Shown: in pieces, positions 1 through 4,996 of the stretch | Layout of the letters: every line of letters begins with the position of its first letter | How positions within the stretch are numbered: the first letter of the stretch is position 1 | Source: Clostridia bacterium | GTDB taxonomy: Bacteria > Bacillota > Clostridia > Oscillospirales > Acutalibacteraceae | Length of the DNA: 6,536 nt | Direction of reading: 5' to 3' | Assembly (NCBI GenBank): GCA_017631745.1 | Contig: JAGBSR010000048.1 | Location: 1 to 6,536, forward strand | Made by a program: the position numbers and the translations under genes | Notes under the pieces: model-generated | Database searches by the model: none | What the model was told of the DNA's origin: nothing | The model's input: the letters and a program-made list of their open reading frames with translations, nothing else

Positions 1-6
1 TAAAAT

Positions 7-480
7 ATGTCAATTGAAAAAGTCAGAGAGCACTTTTCTTCTCTGGGCATCGCAGACAGAATAATGGAGTTTGAAGTTTCAAGTGCCACCGTTGAGCTTG
101 CGGCTAAGGCTGTTGGCGTTGAAGGCGCAAGAATAGCCAAAACTCTCTCTTTTCTGGTCAAAGATGAGCCTATTCTCATAGTTGTTGCAGGCGACGGCAG
201 AGTCGATAATAAAAAGTACAAGGCAACCTTTTCGGCTAAGGCAAAAATGCTCTCTCATGATCAGGCCGCCGAAATGATAGGCCACGCTGTGGGCGGTGTG
301 TGCCCCTTTGCCGTAAATGAAGGCGTAAAAGTTTATCTCGACGAAAGCCTCAGACGCTTCGAGACTGTATTTCCTGCCTGCGGCAGCAGCAACAGCGCAA
401 TTGAGCTGACTATCCCCGAACTTGAAAAATATTCAGGCTTTGAAAAATGGGTTGATGTTTGCTCGATACCTACAGAATAA
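7..480 (+). CDS. ybaK: YbaK/EbsC-family aminoacyl-tRNA deacylase-like protein
   Basis: A 157-residue protein of the YbaK/ProX editing-domain superfamily. Members hydrolyse mischarged aminoacyl-tRNAs in the cytoplasm, the best-known case being Cys-tRNA(Pro). The start is fixed at this ATG because an in-frame TAA lies at 1-3; the ribosome site cannot be judged with only six bases upstream. Visible family features are A-K-T-L-S-F at residues 44-49, where Lys45 matches the conserved catalytic-site lysine, then the glycine-rich G-G-V-C-P-F at 96-101 (family usually GGxSPFG), Y-L-D-E-S-L at 110-115, and C-G-S-S-N-S-A-I-E-L at 125-134. The length is normal for a free-standing YbaK protein. It is transcribed toward the peptide genes and ends at its own terminator. 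The family is secure; the exact tRNA substrate cannot be told from sequence, and EbsC-like or other trans-editing specificity is possible. Confidence 0.88.
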   Translation: MSIEKVREHFSSLGIADRIMEFEVSSATVELAAKAVGVEGARIAKTLSFLVKDEPILIVVAGDGRVDNKKYKATFSAKAKMLSHDQAAEMIGHAVGGVCPFAVNEGVKVYLDESLRRFETVFPACGSSNSAIELTIPELEKYSGFEKWVDVCSIPTE

Positions 481-486
481 AAATTT

Positions 487-515
487 AAGCTCCTTGCAGA
501 TGCAGGGAGCTTTTT
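487..515 (+). terminator. Rho-independent terminator of the ybaK-like gene
   Basis: An inverted repeat begins six bases after the TAA. The arm AAGCTCCTTGC (487-497) pairs with GCAGGGAGCTT (502-512) around a four-base loop, giving an 11-bp stem with one T-G wobble. It is followed by a run of five T (511-515). This is a standard intrinsic terminator for the plus-strand gene. Confidence 0.88.
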
Positions 516-519
516 ATAT

Positions 520-550
520 AAAAAAACAGACTCTGCACAAAGCAGAGTCT
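520..550 (-). terminator. Rho-independent terminator of the 37-residue peptide gene
   Basis: A perfect 9-bp stem, AGACTCTGC (528-536) with GCAGAGTCT (542-550), encloses a five-base loop. Read on the minus strand it is followed by seven T (the A run at 520-526). It begins 16 bases after the stop of the small gene at 567-680. That minus-strand-oriented terminator is independent support that the small ORF is a real transcript end. It sits back to back with the convergent terminator of the ybaK-like gene. Confidence 0.88.
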
Positions 551-566
551 ATCTCTTGTTTTTTGA

Positions 567-680
567 TTATTCAGCGGGGAAAAGGTCGGGGTTGAAAGCT
601 GAAACATCAACGCCTGCACCCTTAAGAATGCCAAGTACAAGATCATAGATTGATTCAAGAATGTTTTTAATGAAATCCAT
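567..680 (-). CDS. Small amphipathic peptide, 37 residues (paralogue of the 842-967 gene)
   Basis: A short ORF with no function I recognise. It encodes 37 residues: MDFI, then an amphipathic helix-like stretch to about residue 22 with hydrophobic positions 3, 4, 7, 8, 11, 14, 15, 18 and 19, then G-V at 23-24, and a polar tail ending F-N-P-D-L-F-P-A-E. Net charge is about -4. There is no cysteine, no signal-peptidase site and no lantibiotic-type leader motif. Evidence that it is real: GGAGG at 690-694 lies 9 bases before ATG; a TTGACA/TATAAT promoter precedes it; a strong terminator follows it; and a paralogue with the same N-terminus, tail motif and leader lies about 160 bases upstream. It appears monocistronic. 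Possible roles, all inference, are a membrane-binding or secreted helical peptide (phenol-soluble-modulin-like), a signalling peptide, or a small protein binding a larger membrane complex. Confidence 0.8.
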   Translation of the reverse strand: MDFIKNILESIYDLVLGILKGAGVDVSAFNPDLFPAE

Positions 681-689
681 TGTTATTAT

Positions 690-707
690 CCTCCATATAA
701 ATATTTA
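690..707 (-). promoter_or_regulatory. Leader element and ribosome binding site of the 37-residue peptide gene
   Basis: On the minus strand this reads TAAATATTTATATGGAGG, with the GGAGG 9 bases before the ATG at 680. The palindromic TAAATATTTA just before the ribosome site recurs, as AAATATTTA, at the same place before the other peptide gene. It could be a conserved operator or mRNA-stability element, or simply duplicated leader sequence. Confidence 0.7.
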
Positions 708-721
708 GTGGTTACTTCCAC

Positions 722-756
722 ATATATAATTATACATGCAGTTAAATCCTTGTCAA
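722..756 (-). promoter_or_regulatory. Sigma-A-type promoter of the 37-residue peptide gene
   Basis: The minus strand carries a perfect TTGACA (751-756) and a perfect TATAAT (729-734) with a 16-base spacer. The start of transcription is expected near 722, giving a leader of about 42 bases. A full consensus match suggests strong constitutive expression, or expression held down by a repressor. Confidence 0.82.
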
Positions 757-800
757 TAATTTTCAGTAATAATTATAAAATTTCACATTTATAACACAAA

Positions 801-834
801 GATGAAATAAGCTCCCCGACAATTCGGAGAGCTT
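801..834 (-). terminator. Probable terminator of the 41-residue peptide gene
   Basis: A 10-bp stem is formed by 809-818 and 825-834 with a six-base loop. In minus-strand RNA the one non-Watson-Crick pair is a G-U wobble; in plus-strand RNA it would be a C-A mismatch, which supports minus-strand use. It starts 7 bases after the stop at 842. The T tract that follows is interrupted (TTATTTCATCTTT), so termination may be partial and some read-through into the next peptide gene is possible. Confidence 0.7.
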
Positions 835-841
835 CATTTAC

Positions 842-967
842 TTATGCTTCTGTTTCTTCGCTGGGCTTGAATTCGTCAGGTACATTGTCTGTGTTTACAC
901 CAAGTACTGCAAGAATATCATAGATGAGCTTAACGATTTTGTTGAAAAGTTCTGTAATAAAATCCAT
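842..967 (-). CDS. Small amphipathic peptide, 41 residues (paralogue of the 567-680 gene)
   Basis: A short ORF of unknown function, first of the pair in transcription order. It encodes 41 residues: MDFI, a helix-like segment to about residue 22 with hydrophobic positions 3, 4, 7, 8, 11, 12, 14, 15, 18, 19, 21 and 22, then G-V at 23-24, then an acidic tail V-P-D-E-F-K-P-S-E-E-T-E-A. Net charge is about -6 and there is no cysteine. Aligned without gaps to its neighbour, 10 of the first 24 residues are identical (1-4, 11, 14, 18, 19, 23, 24), and both tails fit P-D-x-F-(x)-P-[A/S]-E. GGAGG at 977-981 is 9 bases before ATG, a consensus promoter precedes it, and a hairpin follows the stop. The helix-plus-acidic-tail layout resembles AgrD precursors and phenol-soluble modulins in general shape only: the AgrD thiolactone cysteine is missing and no AgrB-like gene is visible. 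Confidence 0.8.
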   Translation of the reverse strand: MDFITELFNKIVKLIYDILAVLGVNTDNVPDEFKPSEETEA

Positions 968-976
968 TTTAATTTA

Positions 977-992
977 CCTCCGTTAAATATTT
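977..992 (-). promoter_or_regulatory. Leader element and ribosome binding site of the 41-residue peptide gene
   Basis: On the minus strand this reads AAATATTTAACGGAGG, with the GGAGG 9 bases before the ATG at 967. It matches the leader of the other peptide gene (AAATATTTA, then 2-3 bases, then GGAGG). Here the AT palindrome would lie at the very 5' end of the RNA. Confidence 0.7.
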
Positions 993-1028
993 CCGCTATA
1001 TAATACCTTACTGTGTCTGTTATGTCAA
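993..1028 (-). promoter_or_regulatory. Sigma-A-type promoter of the 41-residue peptide gene
   Basis: The minus strand has a perfect TTGACA (1023-1028) and TATTAT (1000-1005) separated by the optimal 17 bases. Transcription should begin near 993, giving a short leader of about 26 bases. The -35 box lies inside an inverted repeat CTGTT-N5-AACAG (1017-1031), a possible repressor site. The -35 box is only 49 bases downstream of the aroF stop. Confidence 0.82.
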
Positions 1029-1077
1029 CAGTAAAAACCAATAATTAATAATTTAATAAATTTTAGCTTATAAAGTC

Positions 1078-2106
1078 TTAATAGATGTCAGCAAGCTCGT
1101 AGATGAGTCTCTCTGTCTTTTCCCAACCGATGCAAGGGTCAGTGATGCTCTTGCCGTAGATACCCTCACCTATTTTCTGTGTTCCGTCTTCGATATAGCT
1201 TTCAATCATAAAGCCCTTGACAAGCTTATCAATATCGCTGTTCATTCTGCAGTAATGAATCACCTCTTTGGCAATTCTCGGCTGTTCAAGATATTTCTTG
1301 CCTGAGTTTGCATGATTGGTGTCTACAATTACGGCAGGGTTCTTTAAATCGCGCTCGCCGTAAAGCTGAAAGAGCTTAAGCAGATCTTCATAGTGATAGT
1401 TGGGATAGCTTACGCCCTTTTCGTCAACATAACCTCTGAGAATTGCATGAGTAAGGTCATTGCCGTGGCTCTTTACTTCCCAACCTCTGTATATGAAGTC
1501 GTGTGAATGCTGACCTGCAGTGATTGAGTTCATCATAACCCCGAGGTCGCCTCCTGTAGGATTTTTCATACCGACGGGAATATCAAGACCGCTGGCTGTG
1601 AGTCTGTGTTGCTGATTTTCAGTGCTTCTCGCACCGACGGAAACATAACCTAAAAGATCTGAAAGGTAACGGTGATTTTCGGGATAAAGCATCTCATCAG
1701 CACAAAGAAAACCTGTTTCGTTGATAGCTCTCATATGAAGCTTTCTGCTTGAAACGATACCTTTAATAAGGTCAGCCGCAGCATTGGGGTCGGGCTGATG
1801 AAGCATACCCTTGTAGCCGTCGCCTGTTGTACGGGGCTTGTTTGTATAAACTCTAGGGATAATGAGAATCTTGTCTTTTACCTTTTCCTGCACGGGTACA
1901 AGGCGTGATATATAGTCCATAACCGAGTCTTCATTATCAGCTGAGCAAGGGCCGATTATAAGTATAAGCTTTCTCTCTTTGCCCTCGAATATATCTTTTA
2001 TTTCTTTATCCTTAGCTGCTTTTATAGCCTCGGCTTCTTTTGTTATAGGGTACTGTTCTTTAATATCCTTTGGTATAGGCAGTTTACACACGAAATCCAT
2101 ATTCAT
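1078..2106 (-). CDS. aroF: 3-deoxy-7-phosphoheptulonate (DAHP) synthase, class I AroG/AroF type
   Basis: A 342-residue cytoplasmic metalloenzyme that condenses PEP with erythrose-4-phosphate, the committed first step of the shikimate pathway. Visible family motifs are G-P-C-S at 52-55 with metal ligand Cys54; K-P-R-T-T at 90-94; G-A-R-S-T-E-N-Q at 158-165; G-M-K-N-P-T at 179-184; H-A-I-L-R-G at 220-225; D-T-N-H-A-N-S at 262-268 with ligand His265; E302 in the M-I-E-S segment; and Y-G-K-S-I-T-D at 317-323 with Asp323. These match the Cys/His/Glu/Asp metal set of E. coli AroG. Length is typical, with no fused chorismate mutase or ACT domain. The start at 2106 is chosen because AGGAGGTGA (GGAGG at 2116-2120) lies 9 bases upstream; a second in-frame ATG at 2100 is less well placed. 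It is the last gene of the aro operon, 24 bases after aroA. Which aromatic amino acid feeds back on it cannot be told here. Confidence 0.96.
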   Translation of the reverse strand: MNMDFVCKLPIPKDIKEQYPITKEAEAIKAAKDKEIKDIFEGKERKLILIIGPCSADNEDSVMDYISRLVPVQEKVKDKILIIPRVYTNKPRTTGDGYKGMLHQPDPNAAADLIKGIVSSRKLHMRAINETGFLCADEMLYPENHRYLSDLLGYVSVGARSTENQQHRLTASGLDIPVGMKNPTGGDLGVMMNSITAGQHSHDFIYRGWEVKSHGNDLTHAILRGYVDEKGVSYPNYHYEDLLKLFQLYGERDLKNPAVIVDTNHANSGKKYLEQPRIAKEVIHYCRMNSDIDKLVKGFMIESYIEDGTQKIGEGIYGKSITDPCIGWEKTERLIYELADIY

Positions 2107-2130
2107 AGCATTTCACCTCCTGAGTTAAAA

Positions 2131-3333
2131 TTACTCGCTGCATATTAATCCGAGAGCCTTCATCCTTTCAAAGAAATCGGGAAAGCTCTTTTTTACCGCT
2201 TCAGTGCCGACTAATCTGCCGCCGTATCGGGATGCCGTCACTGCTAAAGACATTACTACTCTATGGTCGTTGTGACAATAAAGGTCGTCTATTGGTCTGT
2301 ATAGTTCTGCTTTATTAACAACAATTTCGTTGTCATAAACTTCAATATCAGCTCCGAATTTTGAGAGTTCCTGAGCCATAACAACACCGCGGTCGCTCTC
2401 TTTGATTTTGAGTCTTGCAGTGTTTATCAGCTTACAGCCGTTATTGGCTGCTGCAAGTGTCATAAGTATCGGTGCAAGGTCAGGGCAGTTTTTAATATCA
2501 AGTGTGGGGATACCCTGCCGTAAAAGGGAAAAGTATTCCTTATACACCTTATCGCCCTGCAGTGAGTTTTCGTCGAGTCCGATAACTTCAACATCACTGC
2601 CTATAAAGTTAAAAGCATCTAAAAATGCACTGTTGGAGTAGTCTCCTTCAACGGTGAGGTTACAGCACTTATATTGCTGATTGCCTTTGATGAAAAGGGT
2701 GGTTTCATTTTTCCAATTGGCACTCACACCAAAAAGAGACATAGCATAAATTGTCATATCAATATAGCTTCGGCTTTCGATACTTCCTGTAAGCTCGATT
2801 TCACTGTTGCCGTCACATAATGGCAATGCAAAAAGCAAGCCGGAAATAAACTGACTGCTGAAATTGCCGGGCACTTTAAAAGAGCCTGCGGATAATCCGC
2901 CGCCGATAGTTATGCCCTCAGCATTTTTGCTGTAGGCCATACCCTTTTCCTTGGCAATGCTTTCATAGACCTCCATAGGTCTTTCCATAAGTCTGCCGTA
3001 GCCTGCGAAAAGACTCTCGCCCTCGCCCAGCATTGCAAGAGGAATGAAAAATCTCAGTGTACTTCCGCTTTCACGGCAGTTAAAAACTTTACCGCCTGAA
3101 TTTTTCGGCAGAGTACCGACAACGCTGACCGAGTCACCGTCTCTTTTTATTTCAGCACCCATTGCCTCAAGGCAATCAAGTGTTGCAAGTATATCTTCAC
3201 TGAAAAGGATATTATCAATTCTGTTTTCCCCCGAGGCAAGGCCTGCACAGATGAGAAGTCTGTGACCCATACTCTTGGATGGGGGTGCCTTCGTTGCTCC
3301 GCTGAGCACAGAAGGCTTTATGGTTATAGTCAT
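2131..3333 (-). CDS. aroA: 3-phosphoshikimate 1-carboxyvinyltransferase (EPSP synthase)
   Basis: Transfers the enolpyruvyl group of PEP to shikimate-3-phosphate, step six of the pathway. The open frame runs back to 3423, but I place the start at the ATG at 3333. This gives 400 residues beginning M-T-I-T-I-K-P-S, removes an 86-base overlap with aroQ, and leaves a 4-base gap. The ribosome site is modest, AAGAAG at the end of aroQ, so coupling to aroQ translation is likely. Motifs: P-S-K-S at 18-21 (Lys20), Arg25, S-G-S-T-L-R at 89-94 (Gly90 aligns with the glyphosate-site Gly96 of E. coli), S-S-Q-F at 159-162, S-R-S-Y at 187-190, P-D-L-A-P at 284-288 (catalytic Asp285), R-L-K-I-K-E-S-D-R at 307-315 (Lys311, Glu312, Arg315), D-H-R at 356-358, and K-S-F-P at 382-385. 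All expected catalytic residues are present. Confidence 0.95.
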   Translation of the reverse strand: MTITIKPSVLSGATKAPPSKSMGHRLLICAGLASGENRIDNILFSEDILATLDCLEAMGAEIKRDGDSVSVVGTLPKNSGGKVFNCRESGSTLRFFIPLAMLGEGESLFAGYGRLMERPMEVYESIAKEKGMAYSKNAEGITIGGGLSAGSFKVPGNFSSQFISGLLFALPLCDGNSEIELTGSIESRSYIDMTIYAMSLFGVSANWKNETTLFIKGNQQYKCCNLTVEGDYSNSAFLDAFNFIGSDVEVIGLDENSLQGDKVYKEYFSLLRQGIPTLDIKNCPDLAPILMTLAAANNGCKLINTARLKIKESDRGVVMAQELSKFGADIEVYDNEIVVNKAELYRPIDDLYCHNDHRVVMSLAVTASRYGGRLVGTEAVKKSFPDFFERMKALGLICSE

Positions 3334-3337
3334 ATTA

Positions 3338-3772
3338 TCACTTCTTATAATTTTCTGAAAGGAAGTCAATAGCTTCGAGATAGCCGTCGGTGCCGTGACC
3401 TGTGATAGTCTTGACAGCCGCAAGTCTTATATAGCTTATCTGACGGAAATCCTCTCTTTCCTCAACCTTTGAGATATGAACCTCAACTGTGGGGATAGAC
3501 ACACCTTTAACCGCATCAAGAATTGCTATGCTTGTGTGAGTATAAGCACCGGGATTGATAACAATGCCGTCAAAAACACCGTAAGCTTCCTGAATCTTAT
3601 CAACAAGACAGCCCTCATGGTTTGACTGATAGCACTGACATTCTATGCCCTTGCTTTCGCAGTAAATTTCTATTTTTTTAACTAAATCAGCATAAGTTTC
3701 ACTGCCGTAGTGCCCCGGCTCTCTGATGCCCAGCATATTGAGATTGGGGCCGTTTATTACGAGTATTTTCAT
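3338..3772 (-). CDS. aroQ: 3-dehydroquinate dehydratase, type II
   Basis: A 144-residue type II dehydroquinase that removes water from 3-dehydroquinate to give 3-dehydroshikimate, step three; the family forms dodecamers. The frame could begin at a GTG at 3781, but the ATG at 3772 is preferred. It gives the canonical start M-K-I-L-V-I-N-G-P-N-L-N, has GGAG (3781-3784) 8 bases upstream, and forms an ATGA overlap with the aroE-aroK stop. Motifs: G-P-N-L-N at 8-12, R-E-P-G-H-Y-G at 17-23 (Arg17 and catalytic Tyr22), N-P-G-A-Y-T-H at 73-79, and E-V-H-I-S at 97-101 with His99. The family usually has Asn after H-I-S; here it is Lys102, followed by an acidic stretch V-E-E-R-E-D-F-R. That is a modest variation near the substrate pocket, and the catalytic Tyr, Arg, Glu and His are intact. 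Confidence 0.95.
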   Translation of the reverse strand: MKILVINGPNLNMLGIREPGHYGSETYADLVKKIEIYCESKGIECQCYQSNHEGCLVDKIQEAYGVFDGIVINPGAYTHTSIAILDAVKGVSIPTVEVHISKVEEREDFRQISYIRLAAVKTITGHGTDGYLEAIDFLSENYKK

Positions 3773-4995
3773 CTGATACACTCCAATATTTTTATCACAC
3801 TGTTTTCAATATTTCCGTTAACAAATATTTCAAAATCAGCTGATGCCTTGTATTTATCATATCTTTCGTCAAAGCACTTCTTAAGGTCTTTAAGATTGCT
3901 CGAAAGTGGTCTGTCATCTGTGGGAATTATATCCTCAAGAGGTCTGTTTAAAAAGAAAATCACGCCGTTTTGTCTTAGCATATCCACATTTTCTTCTCTT
4001 AAGATTGCTCCACCGCCCGTTGCAATAACAAGTGAGCTTTGCTTTGCTGTATCGGCTACAGCTTCACTTTCTCTGTCACGGAAGTAGCTTTCACCATACT
4101 GAGAAAAAATCTCGCTGATAACTCCGTGTTTCTGAGTGATAACATCGTCGGTATCTATAAAATCTCTGCCGAGCTTTTTTGCAAGAGCCTTGCCTATAGT
4201 GCTCTTACCCGAGCCGGGCATACCCACTAAAACGATATTCTGTTTTTCTTTCATAATTTCGCAGAAAACTTCATCTGAGAGCTTCGCTGCATCGAAGTCC
4301 CTATCCTGAAATATACCGCAGGCAAGCACAGCCTGAGCTATGAGCATATAAAGTCCCGTAACACCCTTGACACCGAGCTTTTCACCCTTTTGAACAAGAG
4401 TAGTCTTAAGTGGATTATAAACCGCATCTATTATACCCTTAAGGGAGGAAAACATTGCAGGGTCAACGGCATATGTGCCGTTATTGGGATACATTCCGCA
4501 AGGGGTTGTGTTGATGATAAAATCCGCATCTTTATGAAGAGTATAAACATTATCATAATTCACTTCGCCGCTTCTGCTGACTGTGATAATCTCTCTTGCA
4601 CCAAGACTTTCTGTCACAGCTTTTGCAGTTTTCGCAGTGCCGCCCGAGCCTAAAATCAAAACCTTAGCACCGCAAAAATCAAAGCCGTTTTTTTCAATCA
4701 TCAGCTTCATTCCGCCAAAATCAGTGTTATAACCATAGAGCTTTCCGTCGCGGTTGACTATGGTATTGACCGCACCCATTGCCTTTGCGGCAGAGTCCAC
4801 ATAATCGAGATACGGCATCACATCCTCTTTATAAGGAATGGTGACATTGATGCAGTTGAAATCTCTCTCTGTCATAAATTCATCGAGGTTTTCCTTGGAA
4901 ATCTCTTTTAATTCATAGGTGTAATCTGCGATTTTTTCGTGAATGATTTTAGAAAAGCTGTGACCTAATTTCTCACCGATAAGTCCATAATTCAT
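3769..4995 (-). CDS. aroE-aroK: Bifunctional shikimate dehydrogenase-shikimate kinase fusion
   Basis: A 408-residue two-domain enzyme. Residues 1 to about 248 are an NADP-dependent shikimate dehydrogenase: shikimate-site S-F-S at 13-15, catalytic Lys56 in N-V-T-I-P-Y-K, N-T-D at 90-92, nucleotide loop G-S-G-G-T-A at 116-121, N-P-L-K-T at 194-198, and G-L-Y-M-L-I-A-Q at 214-221. Residues from about 252 onward are shikimate kinase: Walker A G-M-P-G-S-G-K-S-T at 258-266, D-T-D-D at 281-284, F-R-D-R-E at 305-309, G-G-G at 327-329, lid arginine in D-D-R-P-L at 360-364, and R-Y-D-K-Y at 378-382. It performs steps four and five in sequence with only a few linker residues. The ATG at 4995 is one base after the aroC stop, with GGTGAG just upstream. 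An upstream TTG at 5034 is possible but would add 13 residues not found in AroE and overlap aroC. The frame is unbroken across the junction, so this is a true fusion. Confidence 0.94.
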   Translation of the reverse strand: MNYGLIGEKLGHSFSKIIHEKIADYTYELKEISKENLDEFMTERDFNCINVTIPYKEDVMPYLDYVDSAAKAMGAVNTIVNRDGKLYGYNTDFGGMKLMIEKNGFDFCGAKVLILGSGGTAKTAKAVTESLGAREIITVSRSGEVNYDNVYTLHKDADFIINTTPCGMYPNNGTYAVDPAMFSSLKGIIDAVYNPLKTTLVQKGEKLGVKGVTGLYMLIAQAVLACGIFQDRDFDAAKLSDEVFCEIMKEKQNIVLVGMPGSGKSTIGKALAKKLGRDFIDTDDVITQKHGVISEIFSQYGESYFRDRESEAVADTAKQSSLVIATGGGAILREENVDMLRQNGVIFFLNRPLEDIIPTDDRPLSSNLKDLKKCFDERYDKYKASADFEIFVNGNIENSVIKILECIR

Positions 4996-4996
4996 A

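Noticed and set aside
79..285. A 68-codon minus-strand open frame inside the ybaK-like gene
   Set aside because: A shadow of the conserved plus-strand gene, with no promoter or recognisable protein motif.
842..967. Calling the 41-residue peptide an AgrD autoinducer precursor
   Set aside because: The helix-plus-acidic-tail shape is similar, but there is no cysteine for the thiolactone, no adjacent AgrB or AgrC, and the tail motif is shared with a paralogue that also lacks a cysteine.
567..967. A type I toxin-antitoxin locus
   Set aside because: Small hydrophobic peptides would fit, but I see no convergent or divergent promoter for an antisense RNA over either gene, and the peptides are acidic with long polar tails.
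1050..1062. AATTT-AAT-AAATT inverted repeat as a terminator for the aro operon
   Set aside because: Only five A-T pairs with a three-base loop; too weak to count as an intrinsic terminator, and likely by chance in such AT-rich DNA.
3334..3423. A 30-residue N-terminal extension of EPSP synthase, from 3423
   Set aside because: It would overlap aroQ by 86 bases and has no family similarity; the ATG at 3333 gives the canonical EPSP synthase N-terminus four bases after the aroQ stop.
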